Below the pieces are notes generated by a model that was not told the origin of the DNA, made no database searches, and saw nothing but the letters and a program-made list of their open reading frames with translations. A DNA stretch of 15,487 nucleotides from NCBI GenBank assembly GCA_947442095.1, contig CANEVG010000032.1:1-15487 (forward strand), in the 5' to 3' direction. Positions 7,520 to 14,300 of the stretch are shown here, in pieces. Each line of letters begins with the position of its first letter. Positions within the stretch are counted from its first letter, which is position 1. This DNA is from Sphingomonadaceae bacterium. Its GTDB lineage: Bacteria; Pseudomonadota; Alphaproteobacteria; Sphingomonadales; Sphingomonadaceae. The position numbers were made by a program, and so were the translations under genes.

Positions 7520-8890
7520 ATGACCACACCTTCAATCGTCTGGCTCCGCCGCGACCTTCGCCTTGCCGATCAGGCGGCTTTTGCCGCTGCGGCTGCCTCG
7601 GGGCCGGTGATTCCGGTCTATGTCCTGGATGACGAGACCCCGCGCCACCGCCGGATGGGCGCGGCCTCACGCTGGTGGCTGCACCACAGCCTCGCCAGCC
7701 TCGAAGCAGACCTCAAGGCCAAGGGCTCGCGCCTGATCCTGCGACGTGGGCGCTGCGAGGTGGTGCTGGCCGAACTGGCGCGTGAGGCGGACGCGGCTAC
7801 GGTGCATTGCCTGCAGCACTACGAGCCATGGTGGCGCAATGCCGAGCGCGCGGTGGGCGCGGTGCTGAATTTGCAGCGCCATGACGGCAACTACCTCGCG
7901 CCGCCGGGTTCGGTAACGAGCGGCAGTGGGCAGCCCTACAAGATCTACACGCCGTTCTGGCGCGCACTGGAAGCGCGGATGCCGCCGCCGGAGCCAAGGC
8001 CCGCGCCCGAGCATCTGGCAGTGCCACAGACATGGCCCGCGTCCGACACTCTGGATGATTTGGGTCTCCTGCCAAAAACCCCCGATTGGGCCGGCCGCAT
8101 GCGCGCCGAATGGACTCCGGGCGAGGCTGGGGCACTGGTGCGCCTCGAAGCCTTCACTGGCCGCGCCAAGGCCTATGCCGAGCGGCGCAATCTGCCGAGC
8201 GTGCCCGGCACCTCGCGCCTCTCGCCGCACTTGCACTTCGGCGAAATCTCACCCACTGCTGCATGGCACGCCACTGCCGCGCGCGGCGGCTCGGTTGGCA
8301 CGTTTCTCGGCGAACTGGGCTGGCGCGACTATGCGCAGAACGTGATCCTGCAATTGCCGGACTATGCCGGTAATCCGGCACGCGAGGCGTTTGCCAGCTT
8401 CCCGTGGCGCGATGACCCGGCAGGCCTCAAGGCATGGCAGCAGGGCAGGACCGGCTATCCCATTGTCGATGCCGGGATGCGCGAACTTTTTGCGACAGGC
8501 TGGATGCATAACCGCGTGCGGATGATTGCAGCCAGCTTCCTCATCAAGCATCTGCTGATCGACTGGCGCGAGGGCGAGCGCTGGTTCTGGGATACACTGG
8601 TCGACGCCGATTACGGCTCCAACGCGGTCAACTGGCAGTGGAGCGCAGGGACGGGCGTCGATTCCAACATGTTCGTGCGGATCATGGCCCCGCTCACCCA
8701 GTCGCCCAAGTTCGATGCGGGGGCCTATATCCGCCAGTGGGTGCCCGAACTTGGGGCTCTGGACGACAGCGCGATCCACGATCCCGAGGTGCGCCCGCGC
8801 GCCTATCCGCGCAAGATCGTCGGCCATGCAGAAGCCCGCGCGCGTGCGCTGGCAGCCTATGCCGAATGGAGCGCGGAGACCAAGAGCTAG
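7520..8890 (+). CDS. phrB: Deoxyribodipyrimidine photolyase, class I
   Basis: Photolyase uses FAD and blue light to split UV-induced cyclobutane pyrimidine dimers in DNA. The 456-residue product has the N-terminal antenna domain (SIVWLRRDLRLADQAAF from residue 4) and the C-terminal FAD domain. The electron-transfer tryptophan triad is intact: W296 in FPWRDDP, W349 in IDWREGERW and W372 in NWQWS, each exactly ten less than E. coli W306, W359 and W382. Asn368 matches the FAD-N5-contacting Asn378. GYPIVDAGMREL and TGWMHNRVRM are class I signatures. HYEPWWRNAE resembles the antenna-binding segment that holds methenyltetrahydrofolate in E. coli. ATG 7520 is preferred because AGGA lies 5 nt upstream; ATG 7517 is only 2 nt from it. 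A cryptochrome-like non-repair role cannot be excluded by sequence, but all repair residues recognised are present. It is followed 56 bp later by cfa on the same strand. Confidence 0.95.
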   Translation: MTTPSIVWLRRDLRLADQAAFAAAAASGPVIPVYVLDDETPRHRRMGAASRWWLHHSLASLEADLKAKGSRLILRRGRCEVVLAELAREADAATVHCLQHYEPWWRNAERAVGAVLNLQRHDGNYLAPPGSVTSGSGQPYKIYTPFWRALEARMPPPEPRPAPEHLAVPQTWPASDTLDDLGLLPKTPDWAGRMRAEWTPGEAGALVRLEAFTGRAKAYAERRNLPSVPGTSRLSPHLHFGEISPTAAWHATAARGGSVGTFLGELGWRDYAQNVILQLPDYAGNPAREAFASFPWRDDPAGLKAWQQGRTGYPIVDAGMRELFATGWMHNRVRMIAASFLIKHLLIDWREGERWFWDTLVDADYGSNAVNWQWSAGTGVDSNMFVRIMAPLTQSPKFDAGAYIRQWVPELGALDDSAIHDPEVRPRAYPRKIVGHAEARARALAAYAEWSAETKS

Positions 8891-8946
8891 GGACAAGTGA
8901 CGTCATCCGGTTGCTCTTGGCGCGTGATCGTATCATATCCTCGCGC

Positions 8947-10218
8947 ATGAACGCGCAGGCGCCCGGACGGGGCGGGCATCTTGTGGCAGGCGGCAAGCCT
9001 CTGGCCGGTTCCGGCGGCATGTTCACGCGCCTGTTCGCCGGGCGCATCGACCGCATCCTGGCGCAGATCGACAAAGGGCTGGCCGAGGGCTCGCTGCTGG
9101 CGCATTTTCCCGGTGGGGTCAGCCGCATGCTCGGCGGGCGCGGGGCAGGGCCGGCAGCCGAGATCACCGTCCACGATTGGCGCGCGCTGCTGCGGCTTGT
9201 CACGCGCGGGTCGGTCGGCTGCTATCAGGGCTATGAGGCGCGCGACTGGTCCAGCCCCGATCCCGTGCAGGTCTTCACCCTGTTCGTGCGCAATGCCGCA
9301 TCGCTTGGCCAGACGGCGCGCGCCAAGGGGCCGTGGCGGATAGCGGCACGGCTGCTCCATATTTTGCGCCGCAACAGCCGCAAGGGCGCTGCGCTCAACA
9401 TCGCGGCGCACTATGATCTCGGCAATGATTTCTACGCGCTCTGGCTCGATCCGACGATGAGCTATTCGTCCGCCTGTTGGCAGGGCCTCCCGCTGGACGC
9501 CGCGCTTGAGGCTGCGCAGCGCAACAAGGTCGACCTGATGGCAGAGCGGCTTGCGCTAAAGCCCGGCGACAAGGTGCTCGAGATTGGCTGCGGCTGGGGT
9601 TACATGGCCGCGCGCATGGCCGAGCAGCACGGGGTTGGCGTCACTGCCATCAGCCTCTCCGAACCGCAGCTCGCATGGTGCCGCACGCGCGCCGAGGCCA
9701 GCAGGATTTCTGGCCTCGAATGCCGCCAACAGGATTACCGCGATGTCACCGGCACCTTCGATGCCATCGCCAGCGCCGAAATGGTCGAGGCGGTAGGCCG
9801 CGCCTGGTGGCCGTCCTATCTGGATACCATCGCCCGTGCGCTGAAGCCCGGCGGCCGCGCGGCGCTGCAGTATATCGCGATCCGAGACGACCTGTTCGAA
9901 GCCTATGCCCGCAGCGCCGATTTCATTCAGGCTTATGTCTTTCCCGGCGGCATGCTGCTGAGCGAAAGCGAGTTTCGCCGCCTTGCCGCCACACGCGGGC
10001 TGGAATGGACCGAACAGCAAGACTTTCCAGCTGATTATGCCCGCACGCTGCGCTTGTGGCGCGAAGCGTTCGATGCCGCCGTCGAAGGCGGAAGGTTACC
10101 CGCCGGGTTCGACGAGCGCTTTGTTCGGCTCTGGCGGTTCTACCTGATGTATTGCGAGGCGGGCTTTCTGGGCGGCGGCATCACCGTGAGCCAGGTTACC
10201 TTGCGCAAATCTATCTGA
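8947..10218 (+). CDS. cfa: Cyclopropane-fatty-acyl-phospholipid synthase family methyltransferase
   Basis: This enzyme family transfers a methylene group from SAM to the double bond of membrane-phospholipid acyl chains, altering membrane stability under stress. The 423-residue product has an N-terminal lipid-binding region (FTRLFAGRIDRILAQIDKG) and a SAM-methyltransferase domain. HYDLGNDFYALWLDPTMSYSSACW is the classical CFA motif, followed by SAM motif I VLEIGCGWGYMA (from residue 210), SAEMVEAVG, QYIAIRDD and the C-terminal YCEAGFLGG. ATG 8947 is taken as the start although no good Shine-Dalgarno precedes it; the open frame continues upstream into phrB but that part is a shadow of phrB. It might act on a related lipid instead of making a cyclopropane ring. 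Its stop is only 3 bp from the convergent PilZ gene's stop. Pairing with phrB suggests a shared light or oxidative-stress role, by inference. Confidence 0.9.
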   Translation: MNAQAPGRGGHLVAGGKPLAGSGGMFTRLFAGRIDRILAQIDKGLAEGSLLAHFPGGVSRMLGGRGAGPAAEITVHDWRALLRLVTRGSVGCYQGYEARDWSSPDPVQVFTLFVRNAASLGQTARAKGPWRIAARLLHILRRNSRKGAALNIAAHYDLGNDFYALWLDPTMSYSSACWQGLPLDAALEAAQRNKVDLMAERLALKPGDKVLEIGCGWGYMAARMAEQHGVGVTAISLSEPQLAWCRTRAEASRISGLECRQQDYRDVTGTFDAIASAEMVEAVGRAWWPSYLDTIARALKPGGRAALQYIAIRDDLFEAYARSADFIQAYVFPGGMLLSESEFRRLAATRGLEWTEQQDFPADYARTLRLWREAFDAAVEGGRLPAGFDERFVRLWRFYLMYCEAGFLGGGITVSQVTLRKSI

Positions 10219-10221
10219 AGG

Positions 10222-10593
10222 TCAGACTGGGCGGAATATCCCGTTGCCGCGGTAGCGGCTCAGGATACTATCATGGATAATCGGGCTGAGCAGTTTGGCA
10301 AAGGCGCAGCCGACGACGCCCCGTTCCCACCACACCACTTCGGCCTGCAGCGATTCCAGCCCGGGCAAGGTCAGCCAGCAGATCGATCCGACATGCATCC
10401 GGTTGAGCGCCGTGGCCGAAAAGCCGCCGAGCAAGAGATCGTGCAACATCGTGTGGAAGCTCTTGGCACCCGATAAACGCAGACTGGCAGGGATGTTGAC
10501 CTTGCAGCGCGGGGCACAGCGATCTTCCTGGGTCGCCAGATGATCGCCGCTGTACGAATAGGGTTTCCAGTGACTGCCCATGGGCCTGCGCAT
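10222..10593 (-). CDS. PilZ-domain protein with altered c-di-GMP motif
   Basis: This small protein (123 residues from ATG 10593, which has AGGA 8 nt upstream; GTG at 10623 is a weaker alternative) resembles a stand-alone PilZ domain. The RxxxR element is present as R25-CAP-R29, followed by a beta-rich core ending EVVWWERGVVGCAFAKLL, the usual PilZ W/G-C-FxxL finish. The second c-di-GMP element, normally DLSxxG, reads D52-LLLGG: the Ser is replaced by Leu54, encoded TTG, one base from the Ser codon TCG. PilZ proteins bind c-di-GMP and modulate motility, exopolysaccharide or partner enzymes. The substitution may weaken ligand binding, as in degenerate PilZ adaptors. It lies 66 bp downstream of the SDR gene on the same strand, and 3 bp from convergent cfa. 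The domain assignment rests on short motifs in a diverse family. Confidence 0.75.
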   Translation of the reverse strand: MRRPMGSHWKPYSYSGDHLATQEDRCAPRCKVNIPASLRLSGAKSFHTMLHDLLLGGFSATALNRMHVGSICWLTLPGLESLQAEVVWWERGVVGCAFAKLLSPIIHDSILSRYRGNGIFRPV

Positions 10594-10615
10594 GGCGATT
10601 GTCCTGAATCGAACC

Positions 10616-10630
10616 GCCCGCACATCGGGC
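10616..10630 (-). repeat. Short GC hairpin between SDR and PilZ genes
   Basis: GCCCG (10616-10620) and CGGGC (10626-10630) can form a 5-bp stem with a 5-nt loop in the SDR-to-PilZ spacer, 23 bp upstream of the PilZ start. There is no T-run. It might slow transcription into the PilZ gene, but could be chance in GC-rich DNA. Confidence 0.2.
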
Positions 10631-10659
10631 CGTTCTGACCGGACTATCGCCGCGCGCCC

Positions 10660-11412
10660 TTAACTGTTTGTCAGGATCTCTGGTTCGTGGGGCTGGTTAA
10701 CCCGGATGCGGTGCGGGCTGGCAAACTGTTCACCAAGCAGATGCACCATATGCTCGGCCACCACTTCGGGCGGCTTGACGCTGGCAGGGTCCTCGCCCGG
10801 ATAGGCCTTTGCGCGCATCGCGGTGCGGGTTGCGCCCGGATCGACGATCGCAACCCTGATATTCGAGATTGCGCGCACTTCCTGCGCATAGCTGTCGAGC
10901 AGGTTTTCGAAGGCTGCCTTGGTTGCGCCATAGGCACCCCAGTAGGCGCGGGGATTGGCGCCCACGCTGCTGGTCACCCCGATCAAGCGAGCATCCCTGC
11001 TCTTCTTCAGCATGCCGTCGAACCCGGCAATCAGCGCCTGCGTGGCGAGAAGGTTGAGCGTGATGGCCCGGCTTAAATCGCGCTGGTCGATCTGCCACAC
11101 GGGCGTCAGCGCGGGCAGCAGCGCCGCGTTGATCACCAGGATATCGAGCGCATCCCAGCGCCGCGCGATAGCTGCGGCAAGGCGCGCGATGCCCTCAGGG
11201 TCCGCGAGATCGACGGGTGCGATGGTTGCGCTGCCGCCGGTTTCGTAGATCGCCTGCTCGGTCGCCTCCAGGTCCTTGCCCGCGCGCGCGGTCAGGATCA
11301 CATGCGCGCCCGCTGCCGCCAACGCCTTGGCCGTCGCCGCGCCGATCCCGCGGCTCGCGCCGGTCACCAGCGCAAGTTGGCCCTGAAAGGGTTTAGATGC
11401 GGCTTCGCTCAT
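10660..11412 (-). CDS. Short-chain dehydrogenase/reductase (classical SDR)
   Basis: The 250-residue protein is a classical NAD(P)H-dependent oxidoreductase. The cofactor motif TGASRGIG is at residues 17-24, with Arg nearby (TARAGKD) hinting at NADP(H). D68-L supports adenine binding, INAA at 94-97 replaces the usual NNAG, and the catalytic set is Ser148, Tyr161 and Lys165 (YGATK). DPGATRTAM is the usual post-catalytic segment. The overall look is close to the YciK-type SDRs; the substrate is unknown. Its ATG overlaps the purF TGA as ATGA, so translation is coupled to purF. This suggests stable cotranscription, not necessarily a purine role. No membrane segment or signal is seen. Confidence 0.93.
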   Translation of the reverse strand: MSEAASKPFQGQLALVTGASRGIGAATAKALAAAGAHVILTARAGKDLEATEQAIYETGGSATIAPVDLADPEGIARLAAAIARRWDALDILVINAALLPALTPVWQIDQRDLSRAITLNLLATQALIAGFDGMLKKSRDARLIGVTSSVGANPRAYWGAYGATKAAFENLLDSYAQEVRAISNIRVAIVDPGATRTAMRAKAYPGEDPASVKPPEVVAEHMVHLLGEQFASPHRIRVNQPHEPEILTNS

Positions 11413-12899
11413 GCGACTTTTTCCACCGGGAAGGAAAGCTGATCCGAACCATCACGCCCGGCCAGATCGGTAAGCCGCGTTGGATATTCGCCGCTGAAGC
11501 AGGCGTCGCAGTATTGCGGGCAGGCCTTGTTGCGCGAAGCCTCGCCGACCGCGCGGTACAGCCCGTCGATCGAGACGAACGCAAGGCTATCTGCGTGAAT
11601 GAACTTGGCCATCGCGTCCACGTCCATGCGCGCGGCGAGCAGCTTGGAGCGCTCGGGCGTATCAACACCGTAAAAGCAGGAATGCTCAGTCGGTGGGCTG
11701 GCAACGCGGAAATGCACTTCGCTCGCTCCCGCATCACGCATCATCTGTACGATCTTCATCGAGGTGGTGCCGCGCACGATCGAATCGTCGATCAGCACGA
11801 TGCGCTTGCCCGCCACCAGAGCGCGGTTGGCGTTGTGCTTGCGCTTCACATCGGCATGGCGCGCGCCATCCGAGGGCTGGATGAAAGTGCGCCCGACATA
11901 ATGCGAGCGAATGATGCCTAGCTCGAAAGGGATGCCCGACTGGCGCGCATAACCGAGCGCAGCCGGCACGCCGCTGTCCGGCACCGGGATGATCAGATCG
12001 GCCTCGACTGGCGCTTCAATCGCCAGCTCTGCGCCGATCGCTTTGCGCACTTCATAGACCGAGCGGCCTGCCATGATCGAATCCGGGCGGCTGAAATAGA
12101 CATGCTCGAAAATGCACGGGCGCGGGCTGATCTGGCCGAACGGGCGGTGAGAGCGGATCTCGCCGTCGAGGCTCACCTGGATGAGCTCGCCCGGCTCCAC
12201 TTCGCGCACCAGATCGGCGCCGATCACATCGAGCGCGACCGTCTCGCTGGCGAAGACCACCGCATCGCCCAGTTTGCCCATGACCAGCGGGCGAATGCCC
12301 AGCGGATCGCGGCAGCCGATCATGCCCTCGTTGGTCAGGCAAATTAGCGAATAGGCCCCTTCCACCAGCCGCAGCGCATCGACGAACCGGTCGAGCAGCG
12401 TGGGATAGCGGCTTGTCGCGACAAGGTGGATGATCACTTCGGTGTCAGATGTCGACTGGAAGATCGCGCCCTTGGTTACAAGATCGCGCTTCAGCGTCAT
12501 CGCATTTGAGATGTTGCCGTTGTGCGCAATCGCAAAGCCGCCGGTGGCCAGATCGGCAAACAAGGGCTGCACATTGCGCAGCCCCGAACCGCCCGTGGTG
12601 GAATAGCGCACATGGCCGGCGGCCATCATTCCGGGCAGTTCGGCCAGTGCTTCGCTGTTCGAGAAATTTTGCGCAACATGGCCGGTTCCGCGCCGCGAAT
12701 AGAATTCCTGCCCGTCGAAGCTGGTGATGCCCACCGCTTCCTGCCCCCGGTGCTGCAGCGCGTGCAGGCCCAGCGCAGCAATGGCTGCGGCCTCACGCGC
12801 GCCCAGCACGCCAAAAACGCCGCATTCCTCGCGCAGCTTGTCGCCTTTATCATCAAGAATGGGCTGTGCCGCGTCGCAAAAAGGGTCGGTCAGGTTCAT
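11409..12899 (-). CDS. purF: Amidophosphoribosyltransferase (Fe-S type)
   Basis: PurF makes 5-phosphoribosylamine from PRPP and glutamine, the first committed step of purine synthesis. From ATG 12899 (MNLTDPF) the protein has 496 residues. The glutaminase nucleophile is Cys26 in EECGVFG, implying a 25-residue propeptide to be removed, as in Bacillus subtilis PurF. LQHRGQEAVGI and TGGSGLRNVQP follow. The PRPP-binding motif is IVLIDDSIVRGTTS. Four cysteines, C262, C408, C464 and C467 (last two as CDAC), match the 4Fe-4S ligands of the B. subtilis enzyme, with mature numbering within two residues. The start is ambiguous: ATG 12932 is in frame and ATG 12939 is out of frame but best placed for the only strong ribosome site. 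Homology favours 12899. The SDR gene overlaps the stop. Confidence 0.96.
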   Translation of the reverse strand: MNLTDPFCDAAQPILDDKGDKLREECGVFGVLGAREAAAIAALGLHALQHRGQEAVGITSFDGQEFYSRRGTGHVAQNFSNSEALAELPGMMAAGHVRYSTTGGSGLRNVQPLFADLATGGFAIAHNGNISNAMTLKRDLVTKGAIFQSTSDTEVIIHLVATSRYPTLLDRFVDALRLVEGAYSLICLTNEGMIGCRDPLGIRPLVMGKLGDAVVFASETVALDVIGADLVREVEPGELIQVSLDGEIRSHRPFGQISPRPCIFEHVYFSRPDSIMAGRSVYEVRKAIGAELAIEAPVEADLIIPVPDSGVPAALGYARQSGIPFELGIIRSHYVGRTFIQPSDGARHADVKRKHNANRALVAGKRIVLIDDSIVRGTTSMKIVQMMRDAGASEVHFRVASPPTEHSCFYGVDTPERSKLLAARMDVDAMAKFIHADSLAFVSIDGLYRAVGEASRNKACPQYCDACFSGEYPTRLTDLAGRDGSDQLSFPVEKVA

Positions 12900-12939
12900 G
12901 TGATTCCGGATGATCCGCTTCGGCGGAAACATCCGCCAT
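12853..12939 (-). CDS. Possible 28-codon leader ORF overlapping purF start
   Basis: ATG 12939 is preceded by a perfect AGGAGG (12953-12948) at 8 nt, the best ribosome site in the purF leader. The frame runs 28 codons (starting MADVSAEADHPESHE) and stops 44 bases inside purF in a different frame. It could be a translated leader that limits or couples purF translation. It could also be a by-product if the site serves ATG 12932, the in-frame longer purF start. No homology is recognised. Confidence 0.3.
   Translation of the reverse strand: MADVSAEADHPESHEPDRPFLRRGTAHS
12907..12935. promoter_or_regulatory. Strong hairpin with UUCG loop in purF/lolC spacer
   Basis: CGGATG (12907-12912) pairs with CATCCG (12930-12935), and TCCGC (12914-12918) with GCGGA (12923-12927), around a TTCG loop: eleven pairs with a small internal bulge. 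On the plus strand this is the very stable C(UUCG)G tetraloop. On the minus strand it occupies the purF leader and ends 7 nt before ATG 12899. No T-run follows on either strand. Confidence 0.5.
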
Positions 12940-12947
12940 CGACGCCG

Positions 12948-12953
12948 CCTCCT
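12948..12953 (-). promoter_or_regulatory. Canonical AGGAGG ribosome site in purF leader
   Basis: AGGAGG on the minus strand lies 8 nt from the out-of-frame ATG 12939, 15 nt from in-frame ATG 12932 and 48 nt from the homology-supported purF start at 12899. The latter has only GGAA at 4 nt. Confidence 0.5.
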
Positions 12954-12993
12954 GTGGCGACCTTTGGTGCCGAACGCAAGTGCCGACGGCTCC

Positions 12994-13016
12994 CGTTAAG
13001 GTTGCCACCTTTAACG
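12994..13016. promoter_or_regulatory. Imperfect palindrome, candidate operator near lolC/E promoter
   Basis: CGTTAAGGT (12994-13002) faces ACCTTTAACG (13007-13016) across TGCC, with one extra T on the right. It is AT-rich within GC-rich surroundings, lies between the divergent purF and lolC/E genes, and overlaps a possible -35 element at 13002-13007. Confidence 0.35.
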
Positions 13017-13030
13017 CTAGGCCCTAGATG
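13002..13030 (+). promoter_or_regulatory. Possible sigma-70-type promoter for lolC/E
   Basis: TTGCCA (13002-13007, five of six consensus bases) is followed after 17 bp by TAGATG (13025-13030, three of six). Transcription would begin about 20 nt before the TTG start. The -10 match is poor. Confidence 0.25.
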
Positions 13031-13058
13031 GCCGCAGCAAATCGGAAGGTGCCTCAGC

Positions 13059-14300
13059 TTGATCCTCTCGCCCTTCGAATGGACCATTGCCAAACGCTAC
13101 ATGCTGCCCGGGCGGGGCGAGGCTTTCATTGCCATGGTCGCAGGGATCAGCCTTGTCGCAGTCATGCTCGGTGTGGCGGCGCTGGTCATCGTGATGAGCG
13201 TGATGAACGGCTTCCGCGCCGAACTGCTCGACAAAATCGTGGGGCTCAACGGCCATGCGATCATTCAAGCCTATGGCGGGCGTCTTGACGACTGGCAGGC
13301 GATCCTCAAGCGGGTCGAGGCAACCCCCGGCGTCACCCACGCCTCGCCGCTGATCGAGCAGCCGCTGCTCGCCACCTTCAACGGGCGGGTCGAGGCTATT
13401 CTGGTGCGGGGCAACACCGCGCAGGATCTGAAGCGGCTTGAGGCCAAGCGCACTGCCGGCAGTTTTAAACTCCTGCAGGCCGGTTCCACCAATGTCGCGG
13501 TCGGCTCGCGCCTAGCCGAAAACCTTGGCGTAAGGCTGGGCGACACGATCACGATCATCAATCCGCAAGGGCGCTCCACCCCGTTCGGCACCGTGCCGCG
13601 CCAGATCGGATACCGCATAGCCGCAATCTTCGAGATTGGCGTTTATGATTACGATCAGGCCTATGTCGTGATGCCTATTGCCGATGCGCAGACCCTGCTG
13701 CTGACCGGCGACACCATCGGCATGATCGAGGTGACGACCGAAAACGCCGACACCGCGATGGAAACCATGACGCCGATCAAGCAGGCGCTCGCCGGACGCG
13801 CGCAAGTGACCGACTGGAAAACGATCAACGCCAGCCTGTTCGAGGCGCTGGCGGTGGAGCGTGTCGCGATGTTCGTGGTGCTCTCGATCATCGTGCTGGT
13901 TGCGGTGTTCAATATTCTCTCTTCGCTGATCATGCTGGTGCGCGCGAAAACCCGCGATATCGCGATCTTGCGCACGATGGGCGCCACGCGGCAGAGCCTG
14001 CTCAAGATCTTCGTCACCATCGGCTTCGTGATCGGTGCGCTGGGCACGGCGGTCGGCCTCGGGCTTGGCCTAATGTTCCTCTACTTCCGCCAGCACGTGA
14101 TCCGCGCGGTCGAGTTCGTGACGGGGCAGAACTTGTGGGACCCCTCGATCCGCTTCCTCACCGATCTGCCCAGCCGCAGCGATCCGATGGAAATCACCGT
14201 GATCTGCATCATGGCGCTGTTCCTGAGCTTCCTCGCCACGCTCTATCCCGCGCTCACCGCCGCGAGCACCGATCCCGTGCAGGTGCTGCGCTATGAGTGA
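13059..14300 (+). CDS. Lipoprotein-releasing ABC transporter permease (LolC/E family), TTG start
   Basis: With LolD this permease pulls outer-membrane lipoproteins out of the inner membrane and hands them to LolA. The product is 413 residues, the family's normal size. One N-terminal span (IAMVAGISLVAVMLGVAALV), a large periplasmic domain, then three C-terminal spans (FVVLSIIVLVAVFNILSSLI; IFVTIGFVIGALGTAVGLGL; ITVICIMALFLSFLATLYPA) give the FtsX/MacB-type layout. AILRTMGAT is the LolD-contacting coupling segment. The start is TTG 13059 with GGAAGG (13044-13049) 9 nt upstream; it aligns with the family N-terminus (LSPFEWTIAKRYM), and no in-frame ATG is suitable upstream. Only one permease gene is visible, so a homodimer (LolF-like) is likely rather than separate LolC and LolE. 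The stop overlaps the lolD start by 8 bp. The neighbouring purF is divergent. Confidence 0.93.
   Translation: MILSPFEWTIAKRYMLPGRGEAFIAMVAGISLVAVMLGVAALVIVMSVMNGFRAELLDKIVGLNGHAIIQAYGGRLDDWQAILKRVEATPGVTHASPLIEQPLLATFNGRVEAILVRGNTAQDLKRLEAKRTAGSFKLLQAGSTNVAVGSRLAENLGVRLGDTITIINPQGRSTPFGTVPRQIGYRIAAIFEIGVYDYDQAYVVMPIADAQTLLLTGDTIGMIEVTTENADTAMETMTPIKQALAGRAQVTDWKTINASLFEALAVERVAMFVVLSIIVLVAVFNILSSLIMLVRAKTRDIAILRTMGATRQSLLKIFVTIGFVIGALGTAVGLGLGLMFLYFRQHVIRAVEFVTGQNLWDPSIRFLTDLPSRSDPMEITVICIMALFLSFLATLYPALTAASTDPVQVLRYE

Noticed and set aside
8898..8905. Perfect TGACGTCA palindrome upstream of cfa
   Set aside because: An 8-bp perfect dyad is fairly likely by chance in a spacer of this size, and no known bacterial regulator is clearly implied.
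8638..8946. Open frame extending cfa into phrB
   Set aside because: The segment is an alternative frame of phrB with no similarity to CFA synthases; ATG 8947 begins the normal domain.
7463..8946. SOS box (GTTC-N7-GTTC) or RpoE-type promoter before phrB or cfa
   Set aside because: No matching motif was found in the spacers at a workable distance from either start.
12522..13058. Open frame extending the lolC/E gene far upstream
   Set aside because: It is antisense to purF and continues through the divergent spacer. The family N-terminus and a good ribosome site both point to TTG 13059.
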